Shown one piece after another: positions 24,534-35,870 of a stretch of 64,000 nt of DNA. This DNA comes from Dicaeum eximium. Lineage: Eukaryota; Chordata; Aves; Passeriformes; Dicaeidae. The first letter of the stretch is position 1, and each line of letters starts with the position of its first letter. The DNA lies in NCBI GenBank assembly GCA_013396995.1, contig VWZP01008110.1, positions 445,001-509,000 on the forward strand. Direction: 5' to 3'. Position numbers and translations under genes: made by a program. Below the pieces are notes generated by a model, which searched no databases, was not told the origin of the DNA, and worked only from the letters and a program-made list of their open reading frames with translations.

Positions 24534-25978
24534 TAGCAGGTAAACACAGTGGGCAGCAGGCAATGGGACACATACATGCCTTGTTGCACAGAAATCATGC
24601 CTCAGAAGTCAGTGGAATGAGACAAGTGTACTTGATTCCACAGTGCCGTAGTACATCCCATGGAAAAGTAAAGCACAGCTACATGCTCCACAACGAGGTG
24701 TAAATAACACTCAGGAAGGCAATGTCTGTGTGGTGTTCTGAAAATGCAAAATCACGGCTTGTTCATGGGACACTCTCCAAGGTGGTATTTATTACCTCAG
24801 CCATTAGCAGTATTACACTTCTTAGGGAAGAGCAAAACCCTGTTATAATCAGGTTTTGAAGGTACAAAATACAAAGGTGTAGGCGAGTAAAACTGCTCAA
24901 ATTCTGTGACCAATTCTTCTGTACACTCCCACCCCTTTGTGAACCCTCAACAAGTGTTGTTTCTGAAAATGTGAATTTGAATGTTGTTCTCAAAACAACA
25001 ATATTTGGTTAAAATATTTTGGTTAAAATTTTCCACAATACCTGGTCATTTCAGAGTTGTTGGGTGCTTCCCTGCTCTTGGATTAATCCTGCATCACACC
25101 CCACACTTTATTCCCCATTTGTTCATATCCCCATTTGATTCTCAGCATTTAGACAGCTGGTTTCCATTGCTAATATAAATTGGGAAGTATCAAACACAAA
25201 TGAAATATTCATGTTGATTCAGCTTTAACCAAATTCCCGTTGTTCTCTTAGCATGGATCTTTTCCAAATGGTCTCTTCTGGTCAGGCTCTTCAGGCAAAT
25301 TTCCAAGTGTAAAGTCTTACAAGTATCTTTGGGGGGGAGTTTCAGCTGACAGTCTGCTTACATAAGCAAAAGCCAAAATTTTGCAAATCATCTTTGAATG
25401 TATCCTACTTATGCTTTACTTTTTCAATGGCCAGGAAAAAGAGAAGTTTCTATAAATGTTCCCAGTGACACTGCCCATAGTGTACCTTATGTACTGTACA
25501 GCAGCTCTCCACAGAAGCTGCAATTTGAATTTGAAAGGAATTTGAAAATTATGTTGACAATTTGCATTCCCCAAAAGCACTTCAGCTGTCTTTCTACATT
25601 TTCTTGGCTTTCTAGGGGTTCTAGAAGGAAATTTCCTTCTTTCACCTCAAATCTTTTCGCTGAGTGCTCAGACATATTTAGGTATTTAGTCCTCCCAACC
25701 CAATCCAATTTATGAACTGCATGGTGCCTTCTTTCATCATTTACCAGTAAAAGGAATGACATGGGCGGAGGTTAGAGCTGCAACAGGAATGAGAGAAAAA
25801 GGGGCACAAGGCATTATTCCCTTCCACTAAGTAGCTCTGTGGATTCTATTACAAGGATTTAGGATATTGGGGAGCTTTAAGTTTAAGTTCTGCTGCATAA
25901 TCAGTTGAGGCTGGTTCAGTGGCTGAATCTCTTTGAAATATTACAATGATAATTTTCCCTTTTCAGCTTTTTTCCCCC
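24534..25978. other. unique non-coding DNA, no gene recognised
   Basis: No coding or repeat features except short local repeats: GGTTAAAATATTTT followed by GGTTAAAATTTT near 25007-25032, and an 18-bp palindrome at 25623-25640. Confidence 0.55.
25623..25640. repeat. 18-bp perfect palindrome
   Basis: AGAAGGAAATTTCCTTCT is its own reverse complement. Inverted GGAA cores (ETS type) meet at the centre. TTCC/GGAA spacing also recalls STAT or HSF sites. Function is unknown. Confidence 0.85.
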
Positions 25979-26421
25979 AGATCTTTTGGAACCAGTGCCT
26001 TAAGAGCAAATAAGGGCTATGCCTAAAGATGGGAAAACCAAGCCCATTCCTGAATCTGGCCCCAATTAAGTTTGAGTTTTCACCCATTCTCTAATCCAGT
26101 CCGGGTTTTCCCCCAGTCTGAATTTCTGAATTCCAGCCCTGATCCAGTCTGGATCTCTCCGAACCTTCCCCGNTCAGAGTTTTCGTCCATTCTGGATCCC
26201 AAATCTGATCCAATTTGGGTTTTTCCCATCCAGATCCTGGTTGTGACCCAGGTGTTTCCCTCATTCCAGACCTCAGATTCCAATCCAGTCCAAGTTTTCC
26301 CCCATTCTGAATCCTGGCCCAGACCATATCCGGGTTTTCCCCCACTGCCGATCCCAGCCCAGATCCAGATCTTTTGGACCCAGTACCTTAAGGGCAAAGA
26401 AAGGCTGTGGCTAAAAACAGG
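25979..26421. repeat. minisatellite flanked by ~55-bp direct repeats
   Basis: Left flank 25979-26035 and right flank 26367-26421 are near-identical direct repeats sharing AGATCTTTTGGAMCCAGT, CCTTAAGRGCAAA and GGCTRTG-C-TAAA, offset by 388 bp. Between them, about eight degenerate units of roughly 40 bp each carry a GNGTTTTCCCCCATTC-like head and a GATCCNGNCC-like tail. Unit heads lie near 26073, 26102, 26176, 26216, 26251, 26291 and 26331. The array is pyrimidine-rich on the plus strand and contains one ambiguous base (26173). Frames on both strands are open through it, which is a by-product of the repeats and not evidence of coding. Confidence 0.85.
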
Positions 26422-27339
26422 AGCCAAGCTACTCCTGTGTTTTCCCTTAGAAACGTTTGGTTGGTGTTTCCCCTGGGGCAGCTCATTCTATTCCTATGTT
26501 TCAGTGTGCAGGTGAAAGAACTTCACTTTCTCCAGCTAATTACATGGAGATGTATTTCATCCTGGAGCAGGAATGGGAAGCGCTGAGCTGCAGGTGGGAC
26601 AGTGCCACCACTCGGGTTATCAGTGGTGTAGAGCAGGTGGTGATTACAGCTCTGGCAGGTGATATTTTGGCTCCTGAGCTCCGCATGAGCACAGAGTGTT
26701 CTTTCTCTTGCCTTCCTCCTCTCCTTTTTAGAGTGTGGAAATGTGGAAGATATACAGCCTACTGTAGGATAAGGAGAAGGTTCTGTGTTTAGCAGCACAG
26801 GGAAAGCTCTTCCAGCATCATCATGGAAGGGTTTGTGTTCAGATACAGCTGTGACAGAAGTCCAGCTTTTTTCAGCCTATTGTGTGCCCATTCCTCCTTC
26901 AGAGCAGATGAGAAGAATCATTACTACATCTCGTAGTTTTTTGTTCCTACCTTGAGCCGAAGCCAACTTCCCCCAGGCTTAATTCAACATTTAGTAGTGC
27001 TGGAAACACCAAAGAGAAGAAGAGAGATGGAGGAAAAAAATGTAGCTGCTTTTTGTGCCTGAAGTGATGCAGATCCTTCTGTGTAAGAAGAGGTGCTACC
27101 TGCTTTCTCTAGTTCTGTTTTTATGTTGTACTGCTGATAATAACAAGAAAAGAAGATTACGTGAGCCTGAAAATGATAGGATGTTTTTGCGGTTGGTTCT
27201 TGCTTTTGACGCTGCTCCTTCATGTCTTACTTTTCCTGTTAGAACTAGGAAATTAGCCCAATTTTGGGGGTTTTTTTGTTTGTTTTTGGTTTTTTTATTG
27301 TAAATGAGAATTGTAAATGCAAGGTATTTCTGCAGTCCT
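26422..27339. other. unique non-coding DNA, no gene recognised
   Basis: No gene was recognised. A T/G-rich run occupies 27263-27299. Open frames are short and without similarity. Confidence 0.55.
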
Positions 27340-27720
27340 TAGAAAGCATCCCTCATTTCTTCAGTTAGTGCCAAAATGTAAGAGCAATATTTTATAAAAG
27401 CTGTCGCCGACTTACCTGTCTCTTCTGTTCTTTACTAAATGAGGGAAGAAAAAGACAATTTATTTAAACAAAAGATAAGATGGATGTATAATAATAAGGA
27501 AACATGAAAAAAAAAACCCTAAAGCTGGTGGTGTTCTTTGTTTTCACAGGCAATCATTTGATTTAAAGTAATTTTAGCCAAATATTTTTATTCTTGTTCA
27601 TTGTTGTTTTTGTAAGCTGTAATTCAAGTGTTATGAAATCTAATTATACAAGAAAGATTTGTCTAAATTCAAAGCAAAATCCCAAACATAATAATAAAAT
27701 TGCTATACATCCCCAGCTCA
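27340..27720. other. candidate conserved block around a possible microexon
   Basis: AT-rich, repeat-free sequence surrounding the splice-site pair at 27416-27434 (minus). Real microexons usually lie in unusually conserved intronic sequence, and the texture here is compatible with that. Not tested. Confidence 0.3.
27416..27434 (-). other. possible 19-nt microexon, minus strand
   Basis: On the minus strand a strong acceptor (TCTTTTTCTTCCCTCATTTAG) is followed by the 19 nt TAAAGAACAGAAGAGACAG and then a near-perfect donor, GTAAGTCGG. The 19 nt are purine-rich with GAA/AGA enhancer-like steps and ends in the consensus CAG. In the second frame they read K-E-Q-K-R-Q; the first frame has a stop. 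Length 19 would shift frame. If real, it belongs to a minus-strand gene whose other exons lie outside the window or are unrecognised. Confidence 0.25.
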
Positions 27721-29890
27721 GCTCCTGTGAATATTAGTTCTCTGTTCAAAGGCTCTCCATAGGATTCAATTTTGACCTAGAAGAAGGTGGCAAAATGTAT
27801 CATCTCGTAGTGATAAAACAATATGAGTACAAATGGACTCAATCCAGTTCTGATGCAAGTTGTAAACAATTAAAAGTACATGAGCTACAATGCCCAGAGC
27901 TGATAGCTGAGGACATTACGGCACGCTTGGGGTAATGCTGGGAACCAGGAAAACAATTGTTTCACAATAGGACATAAAAGCAACAGAAAATATTTGTCTC
28001 AGCAGAGCAGCACAGCCTTGCAGGGCCATGGCATGGGGAGGATTTTTCAGCAGGCTGGCACGAGCCTGAGTGATGCATAATGGCAGCAGGGAATGTATTT
28101 CTGCATAGCTGAGTAGGTGACATCATGAAAAAAGAACTATTTATCACCATAATTTAACACAAGATGCAACACAATGGCTTGATGGATGCATTTTATGGTT
28201 TTCAGCCAATCATAATAAAGGATCTATTGACTAAAGTTTTAGATGCCCTTTATATACCCTTCGTGGATAAAAAAAGAGCAACGAAAACAGAGAATTAAGA
28301 GGCTGAGAATAAGTCAGAAAATATTTTCCAGGAATGTTTTCAAACTTCAGGCCTCCTGTGTAACAGCCTTTTGACCTAAAGCTTCCCCAATTATGTTTTT
28401 AAACCCCTGAACGCTAATGAGGCTCAACAAGAATATTTCAATTGAATATTGGAGTAATAGTACCTCGGGAAGCAAATCTGAAATGTTTCGGCTTTGCCCA
28501 GAATCTTTCTGACTGAGATTCTCCTCGTTGAGGTGTTGTGTTAGGAACTTTGGCATGTGGATATTGTCCTCAGTTTGGGCACTGAGGTAGGAGCAGGGAA
28601 GGGTAGGAATTTTCCTTTCTGCCTTTAATGTGAAACTGTTCATACACAAGAACAAAAAGCCCAAGGAGCAGACCTGCCCTGACTTTTCCCTTCTCCCAGG
28701 AATGCCTTGTCCCCTCAGAACTGCCTCCTTGGCCCCCTCTGGTAACTTTTTCCCAGGGTGCTTTGTTACTTTGCTGTCACCTGTTTGCCAAGTAGAGGGG
28801 AAGACAGGGGTTGTCCCTTCTCAGCTTTGTGGTTCCAGCAGTTCCCTGGGAGCTGGGAGATGAAAGATTAAATTAATTTAGGATAAGGAGGGCTTAGCAG
28901 GTTCCCAAAGGGAGTGGGAAATCTAACTAGCAGAGGATGTCTCCTTAGGGAGGTGCTTTGATTTGGGAGAGGAGGGAACTAAGCAGAGGATCCTCCTTGG
29001 ATCAGAAGCTTCATTTCTCAATGCTGGAAAACCTCCTGGATTTTACCCCTCACCATGGGCATGTTTGTATCCCTTGCAGGCAAAACACAGGATTAATGGC
29101 TCAAGTTGAGTGTTTTGCTCAGCAAGGATAGGACTGTGGGCAGAGGTTTCCATCAAAGATAGGAACAGCTTTTGGGATTTCATGTAAAGTTTCTTGGTAA
29201 CTCTGGGAATTGATTTAAGATGTTAAGTGCTAGCCCATCTCAGAAATGTTCCTAGGGCATGAAAATCCACCTGATTCTCATCCCCAGTTGCTGTGCTTCC
29301 ACAAAGGGATGATTGAAGAAACAAGTAGGCAACAGCTCCATAGCTGCTTCCAAGCTGGATGGATGGAAGGGGTTTTCTGAATATTGCTGTGGTTTTTACT
29401 GGGTTCTCTGACTGAACTGTGGGAATTTAATTCAGGTTCTTGATGCTGGCATGTTGAATCTTTCCTTCTTCTTATTTTTTTTATGATTGGACTCCATGGA
29501 AAGACCTGAAACACCCGAAACTGTGGGTTCTAAATTAATGATTTCTGTTATCTTGCCTTTTCTACATTAGGAATAAAACCTTTTAACCTCTGCATTTTAG
29601 AAGTACTCACAAACAGAGTCAAAAAGAGAAGTGTGTGCTTGTGAATTAGAAAGTGAAAGTTCAGTCAACATGAACAGGTTCTTCTCTTCTGGAGTGGGTC
29701 CCTATCCAGGAGAACTGGAAAAGAACTCAGGAGTTTTGGTCTCGCCATTTGGAGAACCTGGAAAACAGGCTGAGAAGAAGTGCCCACAGGGAGAAATGTA
29801 GGGTTTTCCACATGACAGAACAGCACAAACCACTTGTTCAGCTGAACCTTAAAAATCTCTCCACTAAGCTGATGGACCACTGGAAGACTG
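27721..29890. other. unique non-coding DNA, no gene recognised
   Basis: No exon or repeat family was recognised. The part 28140-28460 is AT-rich and somewhat conserved-element-like, but the signs are weaker than elsewhere. Confidence 0.5.
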
Positions 29891-30350
29891 AACTTCCTAT
29901 TTAATTTTATATAAACTAGCCTAAAAAAATTATTTCAAGCTGACTAGGATTTAATTTTCAGTGCTAACCTTCAATTAATTTGTAACTTTCTTGGCATCCA
30001 GTTTGCTGGAAATGGCTGTAATTATGTTGTTTTCTGAACAGTGCATTCATTCAGGCCATATTCTATAAGGCTATTTATACAGCTGGGGGAAAAATAATGG
30101 TATTTATGGAGATGGGGGAAATGCTAATAGAAAACTTATTGAAAAAAATCTAAATTATCGATTTTGAAAAAGTATCTTATTAACTCGCACTTGATATTTT
30201 AAATGGAATGTTTAGTTCTTAAGAGAATTTGGGATAATTTTGTTGTCTTTAACAAGAACTGCATGGTCAGCTTCCCCATGGCTGCCTTTTATGCATGTTT
30301 GAAGCTGGCACAATTGTATACTAAAAAACCACACATTGCTTTGCTGTGTG
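29891..30350. other. candidate conserved non-coding block
   Basis: Repeat-free AT-rich block with TTCAATTAATTTG, GGCTATTTATA and AAATTATCGATTTTG. The last carries an ATCGAT core of the CUX/ONECUT type with a retained CpG. Candidate enhancer by texture only. Confidence 0.35.
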
Positions 30351-33300
30351 GGGTTTTATAATGACAGTGTTGCTTCTGAATTGATCTGCATAGCAGGGTC
30401 AAATTGCTGTTAGAGGGGAATTATTCTGAAATCTGAGAGGATGAGAACATTCAGAGCAAAGTTGTTACCTTCTTTTTAAGAAAAAGAAAACAAACAACAA
30501 CAATAAAACACAAAAAAATCCAAAAAAGTAATTTTTAGAAGACTTTTAAAATGCACAATAAATTGTGTTGGCCTACATCGTGAAATGCTGCATGTTTTCA
30601 GATAAACAGATTCACTCTGGGTTTTTCTTCCTCAATTTCTGTAAGTTTAGAAGCTGCTGAGATTTTTGAGCATTTCTTTTAGTGTGTTTGGCATTAAAGG
30701 TGTTTGCATGTGAGTGTCTCCTCTTGTCTTTAAAGCAGAGGATGCTCCCTGCTGGAATTTATCCCTCTTGAGTCTTTCCTAGTTGAAGGTGCAGTTTATG
30801 GCAATTTAGTTGGATTCTCAATCATGTCTTTGACAGAGGTTTAAGGGCAGGAATATTTGCACATAGGCTTAACAACCACAGTTCAGTACCACGACTAATA
30901 TGAAAGCAAAACAGTCATTAGGTTTTGAATTTTAAACAAAATGTTCAAAAAAGAGCTTTTTCTTCTATTAGCTGTATGTCAATCCTGGCATGCCAGGTGA
31001 TGGACAGGAATGAATCGAGGTGGATATAGGCACTGCTTGTTTCTTATTTCATATTTGGTTTACTGTAGCATCACTCAATCAGTCCCAAGTTATTAACATG
31101 TCTGTGAGTCAGTTGATGTCCTAGAGAGCACGTCTGCCTCTTCTTAATCCTTTAAATATTTTATTTTGACTTTCCCAAGTAGCTGCTTAAGTGGTGGAAA
31201 GGGAAAAGAAAATCCTCCAAGGGAAGAGTAAATAAATTCTCCTTTTTTGGTGAGATTCTTACCTGTAGATTTATGGCAGAAGAATTGCTTGTCATGAACA
31301 TAAAGGCTTTTACTCTCAGTCTGGAGTTTTGTGGGTTTCCATATTTTTGTGGAAGGATAGAACTGGAATACAGTGGGCTTGCCACATACTGATGTTCACA
31401 CTGCTCCTTAAAATTACTCTTTGACTTATTCATGCCATTTGTCCTTGGAAAGGAGTTTAATTGTTTCGAAAACTGCAGCAGTCGGAATGAAAAAGCCTGA
31501 AAGATTATATGGCTCTGACATATACCTTTATATGTGGGGAACATAATTACCTCTGGAAGGAAAAGGAACATTTCAGGATGGCTCCTGCTACAGCAGTACA
31601 AAAATGCAGAGGTTTTAAATTTACTATCTGTTTTCCTGATCAAGGAAAGTTGGTTTTGATCCGAAACTGCAGGCCTTGAATAAATATTTGTCACCCAGAA
31701 GAGTCAGTGGGTGGCTAACAATGCTTTTTGTGCTGTGGATCACACAGATTCCCACTTTTCCTTTCCCCGTGTGCAGACTCTGCCGCATTACACGGGTGGC
31801 AGGGGGAGGCCGTGGGCCATTGAGCACTGATTCTCTCAGTCCCACAATTACAGACACCTGTGCTAAATAGCATCCTGTTGTTCTACTTGGAAAATTACAG
31901 GGCTGGTCCCAATCTAAGATGGCCAGGTGTCCATACCTGAGCTCCCTCCCAGCTTCTCCCCCTTCCTAAGAGGAGCTGCAGGCCTCACAGCTCCACATCC
32001 ATGAAATTCCTCCATTGGTGTCACACCAGCTCCTTTAAATACTTCCCTTCTTCATGGCAAGAGTATTTTTGACTGAAAAGTTCTCCCCTTTTTCTGCTCA
32101 GGTCTCAGGTTTGACCACTTGCCTTTGCAGTTTGTCTGCTTTAGCACTGCTCAACTCTCTGCCTGTTGTTTCAGGCTGCTACTCAAATTACACTTATTCC
32201 AGTTATTATTTCCATCATTTAGTATGAATTTTACAGTGATGTTGTTTTCATGCTTCCTTACCCTGTCACATGTGTTAACTATACAGAAACCATTTCTTTT
32301 GTGGAAGAAATTATATACCAAAACTACCCAGTAAAAATCTTGTTATATAGTACTTATAAAATTAATGCCAAAAATGTATGGTAAAGCTTGATTTTTTGAC
32401 ATTATTGGCTAGTTATTTAACATGTTGTGCTCTGGTAGTGCCTGGAAAACAGCACTTAGATGATCAGGTGTGATGGCAAATTCCCACCCAAGGGTTCAAA
32501 AGTTTAAGAGGTTGTTAAGTGAAGAGTCAGGGTACAAAACACACAGTTACGTAACACCTGAAATGAATGAGAAGTGGAAAAATAGTCAGAATTTTAATTT
32601 TTTATTATTTTCTAATGAGCCAGTCCACTCTGTAATGTACTGTTAGGTGATTCTTGCACATAGCTAGGATATATTGCATTTTGTTATGTTAATGAGTATT
32701 TTCTTTGCATTTTCCTCCATCACCCCATGGCTGTGCAACAACACAGACCTCACATGCTGATAATCTTGATCCATACTAGCAAGTGAAATGCCTATAGATG
32801 GAAGGGATAGTCTGAAAGAAATCAAGGACTAGAAATCCAGAGGCCTTATAGACATAAATTAACTGGGTGAAAACAAAAATGTTTCAGTAAATACATTTTA
32901 AGAAAAAGTGTTATGGAAGCCTCTAAGAAAATCAAATAAAGAGAATTTACTATTTTATAAATTGGTAACTCCAGGAACACATCATTATCTCATGCAATTT
33001 GTGATAGGATATTTAACATGGATTCTGGTTAGGAAAGCCTCAGCTCCCTGTAATTGTGGCTATTACTGTCCCTCAGGTGCAGAGCTCTGTGGTTGTTCTG
33101 AGAACTTCTGAGTGTAAAGTTTGGAAAATCACAGCCTCCAGAAGAAATGCAATGATTTGTTAAATATATCCCACTTAAGCAGTTACCATTTTGAGGGTGT
33201 TATCAATACTGTTTATTGTATTCCTGACCCTTTAACTTCTCAGTCCAAAGGCACTGGCTCACCTCGGAGAGAGAGAGATGCAGAACTTATAATAAATGTA

Positions 33301-34665
33301 TTAGAAAAATTTCTAGGAGGCCTTGACATAGCGTTCAGAGATATATATGAGAGTGTCTCCCTGGAAATAGAGGGAAAGGGTTTTTATGGAGGTCAGAAAC
33401 CTTATGTCTGGCTTTGCTGGGTGATACAGTATTCATTTTTACTTCTGTCATTGTTCCAGGACTAAATATTTCTTGTCTTAAACCTCACACCGACTAATTA
33501 TGGAATAAAAAAAGCAAGGAACTGTTTGAAGCAGTTCATTTGTGTGAAGCTGGAAAAAACCCAAGTGAACCAGATTACAGGACAAGTGCAGGTACCAAAG
33601 TAGCTTCAAAAATGCAGTTTAATTTGGGAAGCTCATCCCTACGTAGCGGGTGTGCATTATCCATGTGTACACAAGCAGAGAGTTTGTCCTGTGGGTACAG
33701 CACATCAATCCTCTGGGTTCAGCAAGGATCAAGGACTGCTCTGCACTTCCCACACCAAGTGGTGCACAGTGACTGATGTCCCCCTGATCGAGGGGTTTGT
33801 GCTGCCATGCGTTCATGGCCGCACCACGTAACACCCGACCCTGGGTGGTTCCCAGCGTGGCTAAGCCAGTGTTCTGGGGTAAAACACCATGGAATTATGT
33901 GCTCCAAGCCACTGAAGCAGCATTTTTATAGCCTGACCCTGAGGACAGCTCTGAAATGTTTCAGGGAATAAAATGAGGCCATGTGGGCAGATGCTGCAAA
34001 GCCTTCTGAGATGGCTTCAAAAGGCCAAGCAAGTCTTGGATCACCTGCCCTGTGGGATGGCAGTGTCCTGCTCTGAACTCTAACCCAAACTTGCCAGGTT
34101 TTGACTGAAGGGAGCACTCTTAAAAAGGAACCTAGGTAGAAAACCGTGGGAGTGACACTCAGTCATGGAATTAATGTATTTAGCACTTCAAAAGTCTTTT
34201 CAGGAAAATACCTCTGCTATGGGTGGCCCTTTCCACGCCAAAAATGTTTTAACCCTTCTAGTTGTTTGTGCTTTTATTTTTTGGTGCTCATCCTGGCTTT
34301 CTCTCATCCCCACAGAATCAGTGGAAGTGTGTTTTTCTTTTTTCTGCAATGACATGCATTTTAAACAAAAGAAAACATAAATACAGGCAAGATTGTCATC
34401 AGTTTAAAGTATTACATAAGTGGTTGAATTTAATCACAAAGAGACAACCAGCTAATGGTTTTAGTGGAATTCATATAATCCCATAAAACATGAAAGTTAA
34501 ATTTTGTCATATAATGTGAATCAGTTATAGGAACCAGCACAGCTTCCTTTTTCCCCCTGAATAAATTCTAAACAGTCCTTAGAAAATGAATTACCAGTCT
34601 GCAAATTAGGATGACATATTTTTCAGCTATAAAACTAAAACTACTTTCAGACCACTTAGCTTCCC
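30351..34665. other. non-coding DNA, one weak exon candidate inside
   Basis: An A-rich run lies at 30478-30520, and 33271-33281 is a short GA run. A minus-strand open frame with a splice-site pair is listed separately (31263-31552). A plus-strand frame of 114 codons (33121-33465) has no recognisable similarity. Nothing else is supportable. Confidence 0.5.
31263..31552 (-). other. possible 290-nt exon in an open frame, minus strand
   Basis: On the minus strand a good acceptor (GTTCCTTTTCCTTCCAG) ends at 31553 and a good donor (CTACAG|GTAAGA) begins at 31262. The 290 nt between stay open in one frame, part of a longer stop-free run of about 177 codons (31161-31694). The longer run starts with GTG, not ATG. 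The peptide is rich in S, F, K, Q and L, has no domain I recognise, and does not look conserved. It could be a lineage-specific or non-coding-RNA exon. Chance is at least as likely. Confidence 0.15.
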
Positions 34666-34681
34666 AAAAAAAAAAAAAAAA
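34666..34681. repeat. A16 homopolymer
   Basis: Sixteen uninterrupted A residues followed by GAAAAAAGA. An AATAAA lies about 100 bp upstream (34559), but no retrocopied gene or SINE body was recognised, so a retroposon tail is only a possibility. Confidence 0.85.
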
Positions 34682-35000
34682 GAAAAAAGATGAAAACAAA
34701 AAGACAGCAACTTTGTTGTAGCTGTGTTGCTGTCAATAGTCTTGGTGCTTGGCTGTGGCTCCATTTTAGCAGCTTGACCTTGTTTAGCTCAGCCCAAGCC
34801 CAGTCGAAAGCCCTCCCTTCCAATTTCCCCACCCCATCCCAGAAAGCCCCTACCCTGCATGAGTGTCTCCAGCTGGAGATGTGCCAATAGAAGTAATTAC
34901 GTGATGAAACTATTTAACTTTCACTAAAATACTCTCCCCAGGTTCTTTCCAACCGTGTGTCTTATATCTTGTTGAGGCAATTTTATATTGTGCCTTTAAA
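34682..35000. other. non-coding DNA, nothing recognised
   Basis: Short unique stretch after the A16 tract. No gene or repeat was recognised. Confidence 0.5.
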
Positions 35001-35260
35001 GTACAGTAATGGCCACTTGCATTGACAGAATTCTCATAAAAGAAGAAGCCCGAGACCTTGCTCATGAAGTGCTATTGATTTTCTGAGTCCCTGCTCGAGT
35101 TGCCAAAGATACGACACTGTTGTTAGGGAGAGGAGACACTTTGGCCTTCAATATCACAGGAGGGTTCCTGTGTAAGCACAGGCGTCAATGGATTTCAGTG
35201 ATAAATAATGCATTTGGGTGATAACTGCCCATATTATTTTGTCAGTTTTATATGACTCAG
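35001..35260. other. candidate conserved non-coding block
   Basis: Repeat-free block with several retained CpGs (near 35051, 35096, 35113 and 35183) in an otherwise CpG-poor area, plus TTGATTTTCTGAG and GATAAATAATGCATTTG. Such CpG retention suggests constraint. Inference only. Confidence 0.3.
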
Positions 35261-35690
35261 CACTTGCTCTTCCCAGGAATTTCTTTAATGCCCCCTCTGA
35301 CTGCTGAAGTTTGAGCCTGTTTTAAGTGCTGTTTATATTTGAAAGGTCCATTTGCGTTGTGGTGAAAAGCTTAAGTTTCTGTTTATCTTAGGCAATGGTG
35401 GGTTTTGAGCAGTGGAAAAACTACAGATACCCCACATCACTCACTGTGCTATTTCCAAAGGTAGGGCATTGGGAATGAGAGTTAAATTCCCTACTCTGTG
35501 TTTTTCCAGTGTTCTTTGGAGGAGGAATTTCTGCCCACACCCCTGGTCTCACTTGTGTCCTCTGCAGTACATCAGAACTACCAGCACTGTGCTCACCTCA
35601 AGATGTCTTTGCAGAGCTTAGTGCCAACACTGCAAAACCCACTGAATCCTCTAAAAGGAGAAACTTTTCCTTGTAGGAATTACAATTAAA
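35261..35690. other. non-coding DNA with a weak splice-site pair
   Basis: On the minus strand a good acceptor (AAGTTTCTCCTTTTAG) and a good donor (CTTGAG|GTGAGC) bracket 54 nt (35597-35650), open in one frame. No known peptide results. Chance is not excluded. Confidence 0.4.
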
Positions 35691-35870
35691 TCTCACCAGA
35701 TTGTGCTTTTATGACTATCACATTATTGTAGCCAATAGATAATTATTATTTATCAGAAAAAAGGGCTGGTTAGGAAAATTATAGCTTTGATAATTAGTTT
35801 TTGATGACATTAACCATTTAATATAATTTTATGTTTTCCATTTTGAGGTTTAGGCAAGGTTGCCTTTATT
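35691..35870. other. candidate conserved non-coding block
   Basis: Very AT-rich with GATAATTATTATTTATC, TTGATAATTAGTTTTTGATG and similar homeodomain/GATA-like motifs. Inferred from texture. Confidence 0.3.

Noticed and set aside
26072..26515. 147-codon plus-strand and 115-codon minus-strand open frames with a repetitive VFP/WVFP pattern
   Set aside because: They are produced by the ~40-bp minisatellite, which is open on both strands. The unit length is not a multiple of three and an ambiguous base lies inside.
34559..34681. AATAAA then A16 as the end of a processed pseudogene
   Set aside because: No recognisable gene body upstream, and the spacing of about 100 bp is too long for a poly(A) signal.
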